From positions 1 to 64,000 of IMG/VR virus record IMGVR_UViG_3300022725_000082: a stretch of DNA of 64,000 bases, one strand, 5' to 3'. Every line of letters starts with the position of its first letter. The first letter of the stretch is position 1. The notes under the pieces were generated by a model. The model saw only the letters and a program-made list of their open reading frames with translations, was not told where the DNA came from and did no database searches. Made by a program: the position numbers and the translations under genes. Source of the stretch: a virus. Positions 51,946 to 59,624 of the stretch are shown in pieces.

Positions 51946-53572
51946 AATAATAGAATATATTGAAAAAAAGAGGAAAATATCAAACAAATTTACCAAACCT
52001 CCTAAAGAATTTGTTGATAGTTTAAAAAGACATACGTCGCATTTAAAAATTTGTGATAGAACGCCAGTAACTGCACAACTCATATGGCATTTTGAATATA
52101 ATAAAGACACGCCATCCTGTCAAGAATGTGGTGTTAAAAATGTTAAATGGAATGAAGCAAAAAGAAATTATAGATCTTTTTGCTCGCCAAAATGCGCAAA
52201 TAACAACAAGCATAAAAAAGAAAAAATAAAAAAAACCCAAGAAGAAAATGGGGGACATCCCTCTATCAGACCTGAAGTACAGAAACGATCAAAAGAAACT
52301 AATATGGTTAGATATGGAACACCATATATCTTAAAAAATAAAAGCATACGAGCTAAAGCAATTAAAACTAATTTAGAAAGATATGGTTTCCCATCTTATA
52401 CCCAAACACCTAAAGCACGAAAGGAAAAAAGTGAATGGCTGAAAGACAACCCAGATCACATGAAATTAATGCACCAAAAATCTAAAGAATATAAACAAAC
52501 AGAAGAATATAAAAATAATTATAGGGATACATGTATAAAAAGGTTAAATATAAATGTAAAGAATGAAAGCGAGTTTAAAAATTATTTAAAAAAACAACAT
52601 ATAGAGAATAAAAAAACCGCTACAGAGATATCTCAAGAAATAGGGATGCATATTAGTAGTGTTTGCAAATGGTTAGGAAAGATGGATGTTGATCGTAAAT
52701 ATTATTACACATCAACAGAACAAAATGAAGTATATGATTTTTTAAAAGAATATGATGTAGATCTACGATCTAATGTCAGAGATGTCATCAGTGGGATAGA
52801 ATTGGATATATATGCACCAGATAAAAAAATCGCAATAGAATATTGTGGGCTATATTGGCATTCTGAGATACATAAACATACAACATATCATAGAGAAAAA
52901 TATTTGAAATGTAAAGAACAAGGAATAAAATTAATAACCATATTTCAGGATGAGTGGTTACATAAAAAAAATATAGTAAAAAAAATGTTATTGGCAAAAC
53001 TTGGTCTTTTATCTGATACTAAATTGTATGCTAGAAATACTTATTGCAAAGGCGTCTTGGATTATAAAAATGTTGAGAATTTTTTAGAGCGAAACCACAT
53101 TCAGGGGAGGTCTAGTGGATCATTTTACATAGGGCTGTTTGATGATTCAAATGAATTAGTTGCTATTGGGGTTTTTAGGAAAAAGTCTGAATGTGAATAT
53201 GAATTGACACGATATGCTACTAGTACTTTAGTTATAGGTGGATTTTCAAAAATATTGAAAGGGCTTGAACGGAAAATCGAAAAGGGTAAATCGGTTATAA
53301 TTTCGACCTTTGCAGACCTCAGATATTCAGAAGGAAATCTATACCAAAAGACCGGTTTTAATTTGGTAAAAGAATTAAAACCTGATTACAGTTTTGCTAA
53401 AAGAGATATCAGAATGCATAAATTTAATATGCGAGAACTAGTACGAGAAAACTCGAAAGAGTTAGAGAATGATAACTATTCTATAAATAAAATAGCCAGC
53501 ATATTAGGGTATTATAAAATATATGATTGCGGGAAACAAAAATACACAAAAACAATCACTGGTAGAAAATAA
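51917..53572 (+). CDS. Free-standing Vsr-like homing endonuclease between split-intein halves
   Basis: A 551-residue protein (or 546 from a second ATG at 51932) overlapping the end of the gp17 N-part in another frame. It has cysteine pairs CQECG and FCSPKC, RYGTPYIL and RYGFPSYT repeats, an HTH-like ATEISQEIGMHISSVCKWLG, the intact nuclease core ELDIYAPDKKIAIEYCGLYW with a downstream HREKY and TIFQDEW, and the shared C-terminal module (RNHIQGRS, FADLRYSEGNLYQKTGF, IYDCGKQKY). It is not fused to the intein. Its likely target is the uninterrupted Walker B codons of terminase genes, so that it spreads the whole split arrangement. Confidence 0.88.
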   Translation: MMICLMEKSEIIEYIEKKRKISNKFTKPPKEFVDSLKRHTSHLKICDRTPVTAQLIWHFEYNKDTPSCQECGVKNVKWNEAKRNYRSFCSPKCANNNKHKKEKIKKTQEENGGHPSIRPEVQKRSKETNMVRYGTPYILKNKSIRAKAIKTNLERYGFPSYTQTPKARKEKSEWLKDNPDHMKLMHQKSKEYKQTEEYKNNYRDTCIKRLNINVKNESEFKNYLKKQHIENKKTATEISQEIGMHISSVCKWLGKMDVDRKYYYTSTEQNEVYDFLKEYDVDLRSNVRDVISGIELDIYAPDKKIAIEYCGLYWHSEIHKHTTYHREKYLKCKEQGIKLITIFQDEWLHKKNIVKKMLLAKLGLLSDTKLYARNTYCKGVLDYKNVENFLERNHIQGRSSGSFYIGLFDDSNELVAIGVFRKKSECEYELTRYATSTLVIGGFSKILKGLERKIEKGKSVIISTFADLRYSEGNLYQKTGFNLVKELKPDYSFAKRDIRMHKFNMRELVRENSKELENDNYSINKIASILGYYKIYDCGKQKYTKTITGRK

Positions 53573-53882
53573 TAGATATGAAATATTAACACCAAATGGA
53601 TGGGAAGATTTTTTAGGAGTAACAAAAAATCAAAAAGATTTTGAATCTATAGAAATAGAGACTAAATCCGGAAAAACAATTCACTCAACTAAAAATCATA
53701 GACATTGTTCAAAATCTGGTGAATATATTCCGGTTAATGAATTTAAAGAGAATGACGAAATTCATACTACCGAGGGATTAGAAAAAATAATACATATTAC
53801 AGAAAAAAATCTCAGTGAGACTTATGATATATTTAAAACTGATTCTAATACTGTAATTGTGAATAAAGTATACACCCATAAT
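53523..53882 (+). other. Intein-C fragment 1
   Basis: About 120 residues. After a linker comes YEILTPNGWEDFLGVTKN. Block B is TIHSTKNHRHC with the TxxH motif, block F is ETYDIFKTDSNTVIVNKVY, and block G ends His-Asn. The next residue, Cys+1 (53883), begins the terminase stretch CDELAF. All splice-junction residues needed for activity are present. Confidence 0.88.
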
Positions 53883-54527
53883 TGTGACGAACTCGCATTC
53901 GTTAAGTCCAGTATACAGGAAAAGTTCTGGACATCTATATCTCCAACTTTGGCTACGGGAGGAAAGTGTATAATATCTTCTACTCCAAATGGAAACTCAA
54001 ATTTATTTGCAGAATTATGGCGGGGAGCAAATAATGAGATAAATTCGTTCAAATATAAGCATGTTCCATGGGATGCCCCACCGGGTAGGGATGAAGAATT
54101 TAAACGTCAGCAAATAGGGAAGATCGGTAAAAGAAAATGGTATCAAGAGTATGAGTGTTGCCATCCGACCTCGTTAATAGAGTTGAGCGACAATGATGAA
54201 CGCATGTTTGTTAAAGTACCAATTTCTTTAGCATATGAGTGTCTACGCAACAATAAAGATATATTTAATTTATCACCACCGTGCCTGACTGGAAAATATG
54301 TCATTTCTCCATTAGATGGAAATAAGTATTGTAGAAAAAACGGTAGATTTTTGATGCACCTTAAGGAAAATGGATATATATCATATGAAGATTTTTTTGA
54401 AAGTTTATTCCCCCAGCACAAAAAAGTCTGTTCCTATTGTAGAAAAACAGCTTCTTTCAACAATTCTACCATGAGTTATTTACGAACATGTGGGGATCGT
54501 GTATGTGTTGGAAAAGAAACATCTTAG
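53523..54527 (+). CDS. gp17: gp17 middle part flanked by intein-C 1 and intein-N 2
   Basis: A 334-residue protein made of three pieces. Residues 1-120 are intein-C 1, ending VYTHN. Residues 121-211 are terminase: CDELAFVKSSIQEKFW (acidic end of Walker B), GGKCIISSTPNGNSNLFAEL (motif III) and RKWYQEYE. Residue 212 starts intein-N 2 (CCHPTSLIELSDNDER), which runs to the stop. The ATG at 53523 lies inside the endonuclease gene, overlapping it by 50 bases. This polypeptide must undergo two protein trans-splicing reactions, one at each end. Confidence 0.9.
   Translation: MIAGNKNTQKQSLVENNRYEILTPNGWEDFLGVTKNQKDFESIEIETKSGKTIHSTKNHRHCSKSGEYIPVNEFKENDEIHTTEGLEKIIHITEKNLSETYDIFKTDSNTVIVNKVYTHNCDELAFVKSSIQEKFWTSISPTLATGGKCIISSTPNGNSNLFAELWRGANNEINSFKYKHVPWDAPPGRDEEFKRQQIGKIGKRKWYQEYECCHPTSLIELSDNDERMFVKVPISLAYECLRNNKDIFNLSPPCLTGKYVISPLDGNKYCRKNGRFLMHLKENGYISYEDFFESLFPQHKKVCSYCRKTASFNNSTMSYLRTCGDRVCVGKETS
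54156..54524 (+). other. Intein-N fragment 2 with a fused endonuclease remnant
   Basis: Begins at Cys212 of the middle gene. Of two adjacent Cys codons (54156, 54159) the first is preferred, because joining it out restores the terminase sequence QEYE-CRFL. Block A is PTSLIELSDNDERMFVKVP. After roughly 35 residues the sequence changes to a segment with VCSYCRKTASF and LRTCGDRVC, spaced like the zinc-finger N termini of the phage homing endonucleases here, and then stops. It looks like the leftover of an endonuclease gene fused in frame. Confidence 0.78.
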
Positions 54528-54584
54528 GACACCATAATTTGCAAATGTTGGATAGTAGAGAAAATAGAAGGAAGAGTTTCAAAT

Positions 54585-54926
54585 ATGAATAACTTGGCGT
54601 TCAATGATAATAACTGGAAAATAAAATCAATCAATGGCTATGAATCTTTTACAGGAATAGCTAATATGGGAAGTAAGAAAATTTATGAAGTAAACTTTTC
54701 TGATAATACTAAAATTAAGGTTACTAAACACCACAAATTCATTAATACGAACCTAGATGTGATTGAAGTTATTAATTTAAAATCAGGAGACCAACTATTA
54801 TCAACAAATAGCAATGTTGTTAAAATAGTCAACGGCATACATAAAACAGATGAAAAAACAGACGTATACGATGTAATTGAGTCTTCCAGTAATATGTTTT
54901 TTTTGAATGGTGTATTAAGTCACAAT
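54585..54926 (+). other. Intein-C fragment 2
   Basis: 114 residues, clearly related to intein-C 1: WKIKSINGYESFTGIAN matches the NGWEDFLGV region. Block B is KIKVTKHHKF (TxxH), block F is VYDVIESSSNMFFLNGV, block G ends LSHN. Cys+1 at 54927 starts the terminase segment CRFLSED. Confidence 0.88.
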
Positions 54927-55730
54927 TGTCGCTTTTTATCAGAAGATCATACTCTTATTGATACCATGATCATCAACAACATTGAAAATGAAATGGATGA
55001 GAAATATAAGGATAACGGCGGAGACCCACCAGTAGCATTCAAGATTGGAGATCTTGAATTCTTTAAGAAGATAAATAAATCCATGGCATATTTAGTGTCT
55101 GTTGACGTTGCATCAGGATCAGGAAGTGACTTTTCTGTTATTGAAGTAACGGAATTTCCGAGTATGGAACAGGTGTTGGAATTTAGATCTAATAACACAA
55201 ATGAAAAATTTTTATATTCCAGACTTAAGAATATTCTCCTATTTTTGCAACAAAATAGTAAAGAAGTCTATTTCTCTGTAGAGAATAATGGATTGGGTGC
55301 AAGTATATTGGCATTGTATGAATATGATGAATCACCACCGCAAAGCGCATACCTCATTTCTGATAGTAACAACAAGAGGCTAGGTCTTTCAATGTCTGAA
55401 ACAACTAAACGTACAGCTAGTATGAAACTTAAAAATATGATTGAAACAAGATCATATAAATTTTATTCTAAACAAATAATTAAAGAACTAAAGAGCTATA
55501 CGCGTCAAGGCGCCAACTTTAAGGCAGAGGTGGGATCTACTGATGACACTATATCAGCATTATTAATCCTAATGAGAATGTTAGAAGAAATGGCTGACTA
55601 TAATCCATATGCGTTCGATAAGATTTATAATATAAAAGGACAGGATGATAAACAGGAAGAATTTGATGAAGAATTTGTAGACGATCCTAAGACACTAGAT
55701 GATATGCCGATGCCTATTAGTATAGCCTGA
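54585..55730 (+). CDS. gp17: Terminase large subunit gp17, C-terminal part fused to intein-C 2
   Basis: A 381-residue protein. Residues 1-114 are intein-C 2. Residues 115-381 resume the terminase: CRFLSEDHTLID, then the RNase-H-like nuclease domain with VSVDVASGSGSDFSVIEV (first catalytic Asp), VYFSVENNGLGASIL and STDDTISALLIL (C-terminal acidic residues). The ATG has a GGAAGAG ribosome site. Together the three extein parts (171, 91 and 267 residues) give 529 residues, a normal size for marine T4-like TerL. gp17 pumps DNA into the prohead through gp20 and cuts it. Confidence 0.92.
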   Translation: MNNLAFNDNNWKIKSINGYESFTGIANMGSKKIYEVNFSDNTKIKVTKHHKFINTNLDVIEVINLKSGDQLLSTNSNVVKIVNGIHKTDEKTDVYDVIESSSNMFFLNGVLSHNCRFLSEDHTLIDTMIINNIENEMDEKYKDNGGDPPVAFKIGDLEFFKKINKSMAYLVSVDVASGSGSDFSVIEVTEFPSMEQVLEFRSNNTNEKFLYSRLKNILLFLQQNSKEVYFSVENNGLGASILALYEYDESPPQSAYLISDSNNKRLGLSMSETTKRTASMKLKNMIETRSYKFYSKQIIKELKSYTRQGANFKAEVGSTDDTISALLILMRMLEEMADYNPYAFDKIYNIKGQDDKQEEFDEEFVDDPKTLDDMPMPISIA

Positions 55731-55737
55731 AGATTTA

Positions 55738-55745
55738 TATAAATA
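55738..55745 (+). promoter_or_regulatory. T4-late-type promoter TATAAATA
   Basis: Exact consensus, 24 bases before the ATG at 55769. Confidence 0.62.
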
Positions 55746-55768
55746 GAACATAATATATAATGTTATGA

Positions 55769-56326
55769 ATGAAACTAGAATCTCTATTTTTATTTGAAAG
55801 GACAATGGGTTCTTTAGTATCGGTGACTAGAAACTCATTTGGTCCCGATAGAGACACTAATTCTAATGCGGTACAAGTTAAGGATGTACAATATATACCA
55901 TTGGTTGAGCAAGGAATGATGCAAGTTAAAGCTAGGACCTTTAGTGGCCCTGATGCTAATGAATATCAATCTATCATATCGATAGATGATGTTGAATATA
56001 TAAATGAAGAAGAATTTAATAATATGCAAGGAACGAGCGAGGTAGTATTTGAACTTATATCTTCTGGTGGAACGCCATTTTATGTTAAAGATAATAGAAC
56101 AAATAATGATGTAAAGGTTAGATGTACTTGTGAGGATTTTAGATGGAGATTTGCCAAATATAATTATAATGATCAGAGTCTACAAGGTGACCCACCAGAA
56201 GCGTATGCGAAGAAAACGGATAGACCCTCTGTGAATCCACATAATACACCGGGAGTTTGTAAACATCTAATTAAACTTAAGAAAGAATTAGAAAGAGACG
56301 ATTTTTTTAGAACAGTGTTGCAGTAA
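55769..56326 (+). CDS. SWIM-type zinc-finger protein
   Basis: A 185-residue late protein. The C-terminal half carries the CxC...CxH pattern of a SWIM domain: VRCTCEDFRW, a basic/polar insert, then NTPGVCKHLIKL. The N-terminal half is beta-rich (VKDVQYIPLVEQGMMQVKAR). SWIM domains bind DNA or proteins. Small proteins of this design recur in phage genomes without assigned role. An exact late promoter indicates virion or late function. Confidence 0.65.
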   Translation: MKLESLFLFERTMGSLVSVTRNSFGPDRDTNSNAVQVKDVQYIPLVEQGMMQVKARTFSGPDANEYQSIISIDDVEYINEEEFNNMQGTSEVVFELISSGGTPFYVKDNRTNNDVKVRCTCEDFRWRFAKYNYNDQSLQGDPPEAYAKKTDRPSVNPHNTPGVCKHLIKLKKELERDDFFRTVLQ

Positions 56327-56346
56327 TACATTCAAGACTATATAAT
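56318..56346 (+). promoter_or_regulatory. Sigma70-type promoter of gene 32
   Basis: TTGCAG, 17 bases, TATAAT. The -35 box overlaps the end of the SWIM gene. The predicted start near 56353 gives a leader of about 120 bases. Confidence 0.62.
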
Positions 56347-56401
56347 GTTCTAAGAACATTGGATACATCCTGTATCCATAGAAAAAGGCACATGGGGTGC
56401 C
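56345..56401 (+). promoter_or_regulatory. Three consecutive hairpins in the gene 32 leader
   Basis: AATGTTC/GAACATT, GGATACA/TGTATCC and GGCAC/GTGCC stems follow each other closely, then about 70 bases of A-rich, apparently unstructured leader reach the AAAGGAGA ribosome site. T4 gene 32 mRNA is autoregulated by gp32 binding from a 5' structure into an unstructured leader; the layout here is comparable, though I do not see the T4 pseudoknot itself. Confidence 0.5.
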
Positions 56402-56474
56402 ATAGAGATAGTACGATTAGAAACGATACTAGACAGCCTAAGAAACTTAAGAAATTTAAGAAAGGAGATTAAAT

Positions 56475-57464
56475 ATGGCTAAAAAATTAACGATGAAAGA
56501 AATTCAAGAGTTAGCAAAAAAGAAAACTTCTGGTGGGGATAAACAAAAGTTTAAGAACAGTGATATATATCCATTTTGGCTAATGGCGGAAGATGAAATC
56601 GCTAAGGTAAGATTTCTTCCAGATAAAAATAAAGAAAATGTTCTTCCATTTATAGAAAAATTGGAGCATAAATTAACGATAGGCGGTAATATTAGAAAAA
56701 TTCCATGTCCTAAAATGTATGGACATAAATGCCCTATTTGTGACTTATCTCAGGAATACTATAAATCAGAAGGGGATGATTCTAGTAACGGAAAATATTA
56801 CTACCGTGATCGGATGCATTTAATTAGAGCAATTATAATAGAGGATCCTCTTCCACCTGATTCTGAAACGGGAGAAACGTATGTAGGAAAGACTGCAACA
56901 CTGCAATTAGGCTTTCAAATATATGAAAAGATTATGGAGCAATTAGGAACATTTTTCGACGATGACGACATGCCACCATGGGATTTTGATGAGGGGTATA
57001 ATTTCAATATTAAAAAAGTGAAGCAAGGTAAATATTTTAAATATGATATAGGATCATCATTTGACCGTAAACCTAGTTCTATACCTGATGAATATTTGGA
57101 AAATGTCGAGCTTATAGATTATAGAACTCTTCTACCAGAAGAGATTACTTATGATAAAGCTAATGAATTTCTTGAGAAGCACATGTCTGGTGGTGTGGAC
57201 GATGAAGATAGCTTAGAGAATAAAAAGGTAAAGTCACTAGATGGCGCTGAAAAACGCGCAGCAATGCTGGCACGTTTAGAAGGTAACTTTGAAGAAGATG
57301 AAGAAGATGAAGAAGATGAAGGTGAGGAAGGTGAGGATGATGAACAGGATGATGAACAGGATGAAGCAAAAAAAGCAATAGAAGAAATTGCTAAAGAGGC
57401 TGAAGACGACGACGAAGATGCTGAATTACAAGCAATAATAAACCGCCGAAGAAAGAAATCTTGA
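56475..57464 (+). CDS. gp32: Single-stranded DNA-binding protein gp32
   Basis: A 329-residue protein, near T4 gp32 (301). The N-terminal basic region (MAKKLTMKEIQELAKKK) is the cooperativity domain. The OB-fold core starts with YPFWLMAEDEIAKVRFLPD and carries a zinc site in CPKMYGHKCPICDLS. The C-terminal tail from about residue 270 is very acidic (Glu/Asp runs), the part that contacts replication and recombination partners. It coats single strands during replication, recombination and repair. Confidence 0.93.
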   Translation: MAKKLTMKEIQELAKKKTSGGDKQKFKNSDIYPFWLMAEDEIAKVRFLPDKNKENVLPFIEKLEHKLTIGGNIRKIPCPKMYGHKCPICDLSQEYYKSEGDDSSNGKYYYRDRMHLIRAIIIEDPLPPDSETGETYVGKTATLQLGFQIYEKIMEQLGTFFDDDDMPPWDFDEGYNFNIKKVKQGKYFKYDIGSSFDRKPSSIPDEYLENVELIDYRTLLPEEITYDKANEFLEKHMSGGVDDEDSLENKKVKSLDGAEKRAAMLARLEGNFEEDEEDEEDEGEEGEDDEQDDEQDEAKKAIEEIAKEAEDDDEDAELQAIINRRRKKS

Positions 57465-57472
57465 GTTGCTCA

Positions 57473-57501
57473 TTGACGTAAAACAATAAAGACTATATCA
57501 T
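57473..57501 (+). promoter_or_regulatory. Sigma70-type promoter of uvsX, overlapping a terminator
   Basis: TTGACG, 17 bases, TATCAT. The -10 box lies within the 5' arm and loop of the gene 32 terminator, so initiation for uvsX and termination of gene 32 share the same DNA. Confidence 0.5.
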
Positions 57502-57516
57502 ATTGATATAGTCTTT
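57488..57516 (+). terminator. Rho-independent terminator after gene 32
   Basis: AAAGACTATATC / GATATAGTCTTT, a 12-base stem with a five-base loop followed by TCTTT. Confidence 0.78.
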
Positions 57517-57535
57517 TCTTTAAAAGGAGAAATTA

Positions 57536-58561
57536 ATGGCGAACCCATTGAATAAATTTAAAAAAGATATAGAAAAAATGAAAGATGTTACGACTAATTC
57601 TGCGCCACCTAAATATTGGCTCAGTACCGGTTTCTATATTATTAATAAAACGATTACGGGATCATATGACAAAGGATATGCATCGAGTAGAGTATCTATG
57701 TTGACAGGCCCTTCTAGTGCTGGAAAGAGTTTTATGGCCATTCAATCTGCAGTAGAAGCTCAAAATATGGGATATATTGTGTTTATAGTTGATTCAGAAC
57801 ATGCTTTAGATGATAATTATATGAAAGCTGTAGGATTAGATGTAAACTCAGAAACATTTTTTTATAATGATGTTAAATCATTAGAAGCTGCTAAAAAAGT
57901 GACCGCTGCATTCATCAATATGTACAGAGATAATAAAGACGAGTTGCCACCTGCGTTAATCTTGATTGATAGTATGGATCAGCTTAAAACAAAAACACAT
58001 GTAGAAAAATCTGAAAAAGGTGAAGTGCATAATGATCAGGGACAGCATGCTAAACAGCTTAAACAATTTGCGGCGGATATAGCGCATGAGATAAAAAGCT
58101 TAGATATATTTTGTATTATGACAAAACAGCCGTATAAAAATCAAGATCCCATTATGGCAAAAGTGCAACCATATATAATTACAGATGCCATGCGATTTCC
58201 ATTTAGCCAAATTATACTTTTGACTAATAGGAGACTTAAAGATAAAACAACTAAAAAGGTTGAAGGTATAGCCCTAAAAGTATTCGCAGAAAAAACTAGA
58301 TTTACTAAACCATTTCAATCCTGTGTGGTAGACATACCATATGATAGTCCAATCGATCCATATAGTGGAGTGTTAGAAGCAGCAGAAAATATAGGAATAA
58401 TAAAAAAAACTGGTGCATGGTATGATTTTGAAGGGAATAAGTTTCAAGAACGCAATTCAAACCATGTTATAGAAGAAATATATAATAAACTTAGAGAAAT
58501 GGATGAGGACGAAAATGTTGTATTAGAGTTTGGGAATGATGAGGAAAAGGATGAGAAGTAG
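57536..58561 (+). CDS. uvsX: RecA-like recombinase UvsX
   Basis: A 341-residue RecA-family protein. Walker A is GPSSAGKS (58-65), followed by FIVDSEHALDDNYMKAVG, LILIDSMDQLKTKTH (Walker B) and a ITDAMRFPFSQIILLTNRR segment. The C terminus is acidic. It forms filaments on single strands and drives strand invasion for recombination-dependent replication. AAAGGAG precedes the ATG. A small gene overlaps its end, then the uvsY-like and uvsW-like genes follow. Confidence 0.95.
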   Translation: MANPLNKFKKDIEKMKDVTTNSAPPKYWLSTGFYIINKTITGSYDKGYASSRVSMLTGPSSAGKSFMAIQSAVEAQNMGYIVFIVDSEHALDDNYMKAVGLDVNSETFFYNDVKSLEAAKKVTAAFINMYRDNKDELPPALILIDSMDQLKTKTHVEKSEKGEVHNDQGQHAKQLKQFAADIAHEIKSLDIFCIMTKQPYKNQDPIMAKVQPYIITDAMRFPFSQIILLTNRRLKDKTTKKVEGIALKVFAEKTRFTKPFQSCVVDIPYDSPIDPYSGVLEAAENIGIIKKTGAWYDFEGNKFQERNSNHVIEEIYNKLREMDEDENVVLEFGNDEEKDEK

Positions 58562-59147
58562 TAAGGTAAATTTAAAAAAATTATTTAAAAAAAGAGAGCA
58601 GCATTATTTAGCGACTACTCAAGAAATACTGGAAGTTTTTTTACCACCATTGAGTGATGCTATTAAAGATGTAATATATGATGGTAAACCCATAAACATA
58701 TTAGTAAAAGGTGTTTATCCAGTAATTGATAATTTAAACTATATTTCCATCATTGCTAAAGTTTCAGATTTTTCTATAGGAGATATAATTTCTGTTATAG
58801 ATGACAGTAATACAGAAAATGTTGCAGAAAATGTTGCAGAAAATGTTGCAGAAAATGTTGCAGAAGATGTTACAGAAGATATAGAAATAACTAAAAATAA
58901 TTACTGGAAATGGGCCAGTACTATAACGTTAAATATGCCTATATCAGTGTTGGAAACTCAAGATGAAAATGCTATGATGGAGTTTCTTAATGAAGTATAT
59001 GATGAAGATAGCATAGAAACAACCTTTATAAATGAAGATGGAAAAATATTAGATGACGAGACGTTTGATGAAAGTAAACTAGATAAAACACAACAAGAAT
59101 TATTAGGGCTACAAGTGTATGGCAAAAATAATGGAATAAAACATTAA
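58551..59147 (+). CDS. Hypothetical protein with an ENVA tandem repeat
   Basis: A 198-residue protein from the ATG at 58551, which has a better placed GGAAAAGG than the ATG at 58530 and reduces the overlap with uvsX to 11 bases. It has a basic N terminus (MRSSKVNLKKLFKKREQHYL), a beta/alpha middle, four exact ENVA repeats plus degenerate copies, and an acidic C-terminal half. Placed between uvsX and uvsY-like, it may belong to recombination or replication, but no family is recognised. Confidence 0.6.
   Translation: MRSSKVNLKKLFKKREQHYLATTQEILEVFLPPLSDAIKDVIYDGKPINILVKGVYPVIDNLNYISIIAKVSDFSIGDIISVIDDSNTENVAENVAENVAENVAEDVTEDIEITKNNYWKWASTITLNMPISVLETQDENAMMEFLNEVYDEDSIETTFINEDGKILDDETFDESKLDKTQQELLGLQVYGKNNGIKH
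58815..58874 (+). repeat. Tandem repeat of 12 bases (GAAAATGTTGCA)
   Basis: Four exact copies (58815-58862) and a degenerate fifth, all in frame and encoding ENVA. A likely slippage-prone linker that could vary in length between strains. Confidence 0.9.
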
Positions 59148-59149
59148 AT

Positions 59150-59623
59150 ATGAGTTCAAAAAATTTAAAAAGAATAAGAAAAGATTTTGCACATGCCTTG
59201 ACAATAATAAATGAGTATGAGAAAAAACTATATGGGTGGAAAAATAATCTAAGTTTAGACAATAAAAACATAGAACGCGTTAATATAGAACAATCATCAT
59301 GGCTTGCTTATTATGATGAAATAAAGGTTAATTTGAAAACTATGGTGGAGTATTTAGAATACCTGTTAAAAAATCAAAAAGCACAGGATATACGAGTGTT
59401 AATGCGAACTTCAGAAAAGTCTCTAACCGACCGCATGTTAGATAAATTGGCGGAAGATAGTCAAGACTATAAAGATATATTTATGGTATATTTGGAAGTA
59501 AAGGAGTTATATCTTATAGCGGACTCTATTGTTAATCAATTGTACCAACGAGGATATAGTATTAATAATATAGTAAAAATACGAGAAAAGGAAATGCAGG
59601 GAATAACCCTACATTTAAAGTAA
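59150..59623 (+). CDS. uvsY: UvsY-like recombination mediator
   Basis: A 157-residue helical protein. Several positions follow T4 UvsY (137 residues): a Tyr/Trp-containing helix followed by NIEQSSWLAYYDEIKVNL (UvsY has an IE...YY element there), and the ending QLYQRGYSINNIVKIREKEM, which parallels the RGFAIKHIQDMR end of UvsY. UvsY loads UvsX onto gp32-coated strands. Placement between uvsX and uvsW supports the assignment, which remains pattern-based. Confidence 0.65.
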   Translation: MSSKNLKRIRKDFAHALTIINEYEKKLYGWKNNLSLDNKNIERVNIEQSSWLAYYDEIKVNLKTMVEYLEYLLKNQKAQDIRVLMRTSEKSLTDRMLDKLAEDSQDYKDIFMVYLEVKELYLIADSIVNQLYQRGYSINNIVKIREKEMQGITLHLK

Positions 59624-59624
59624 T

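Noticed and set aside
51325-55730. Terminase pieces read as a pseudogene with frameshifts
   Set aside because: Breaks fall exactly at intein junctions with all catalytic residues present, and the extein parts join without loss. That is not the pattern of decay or of sequencing error.
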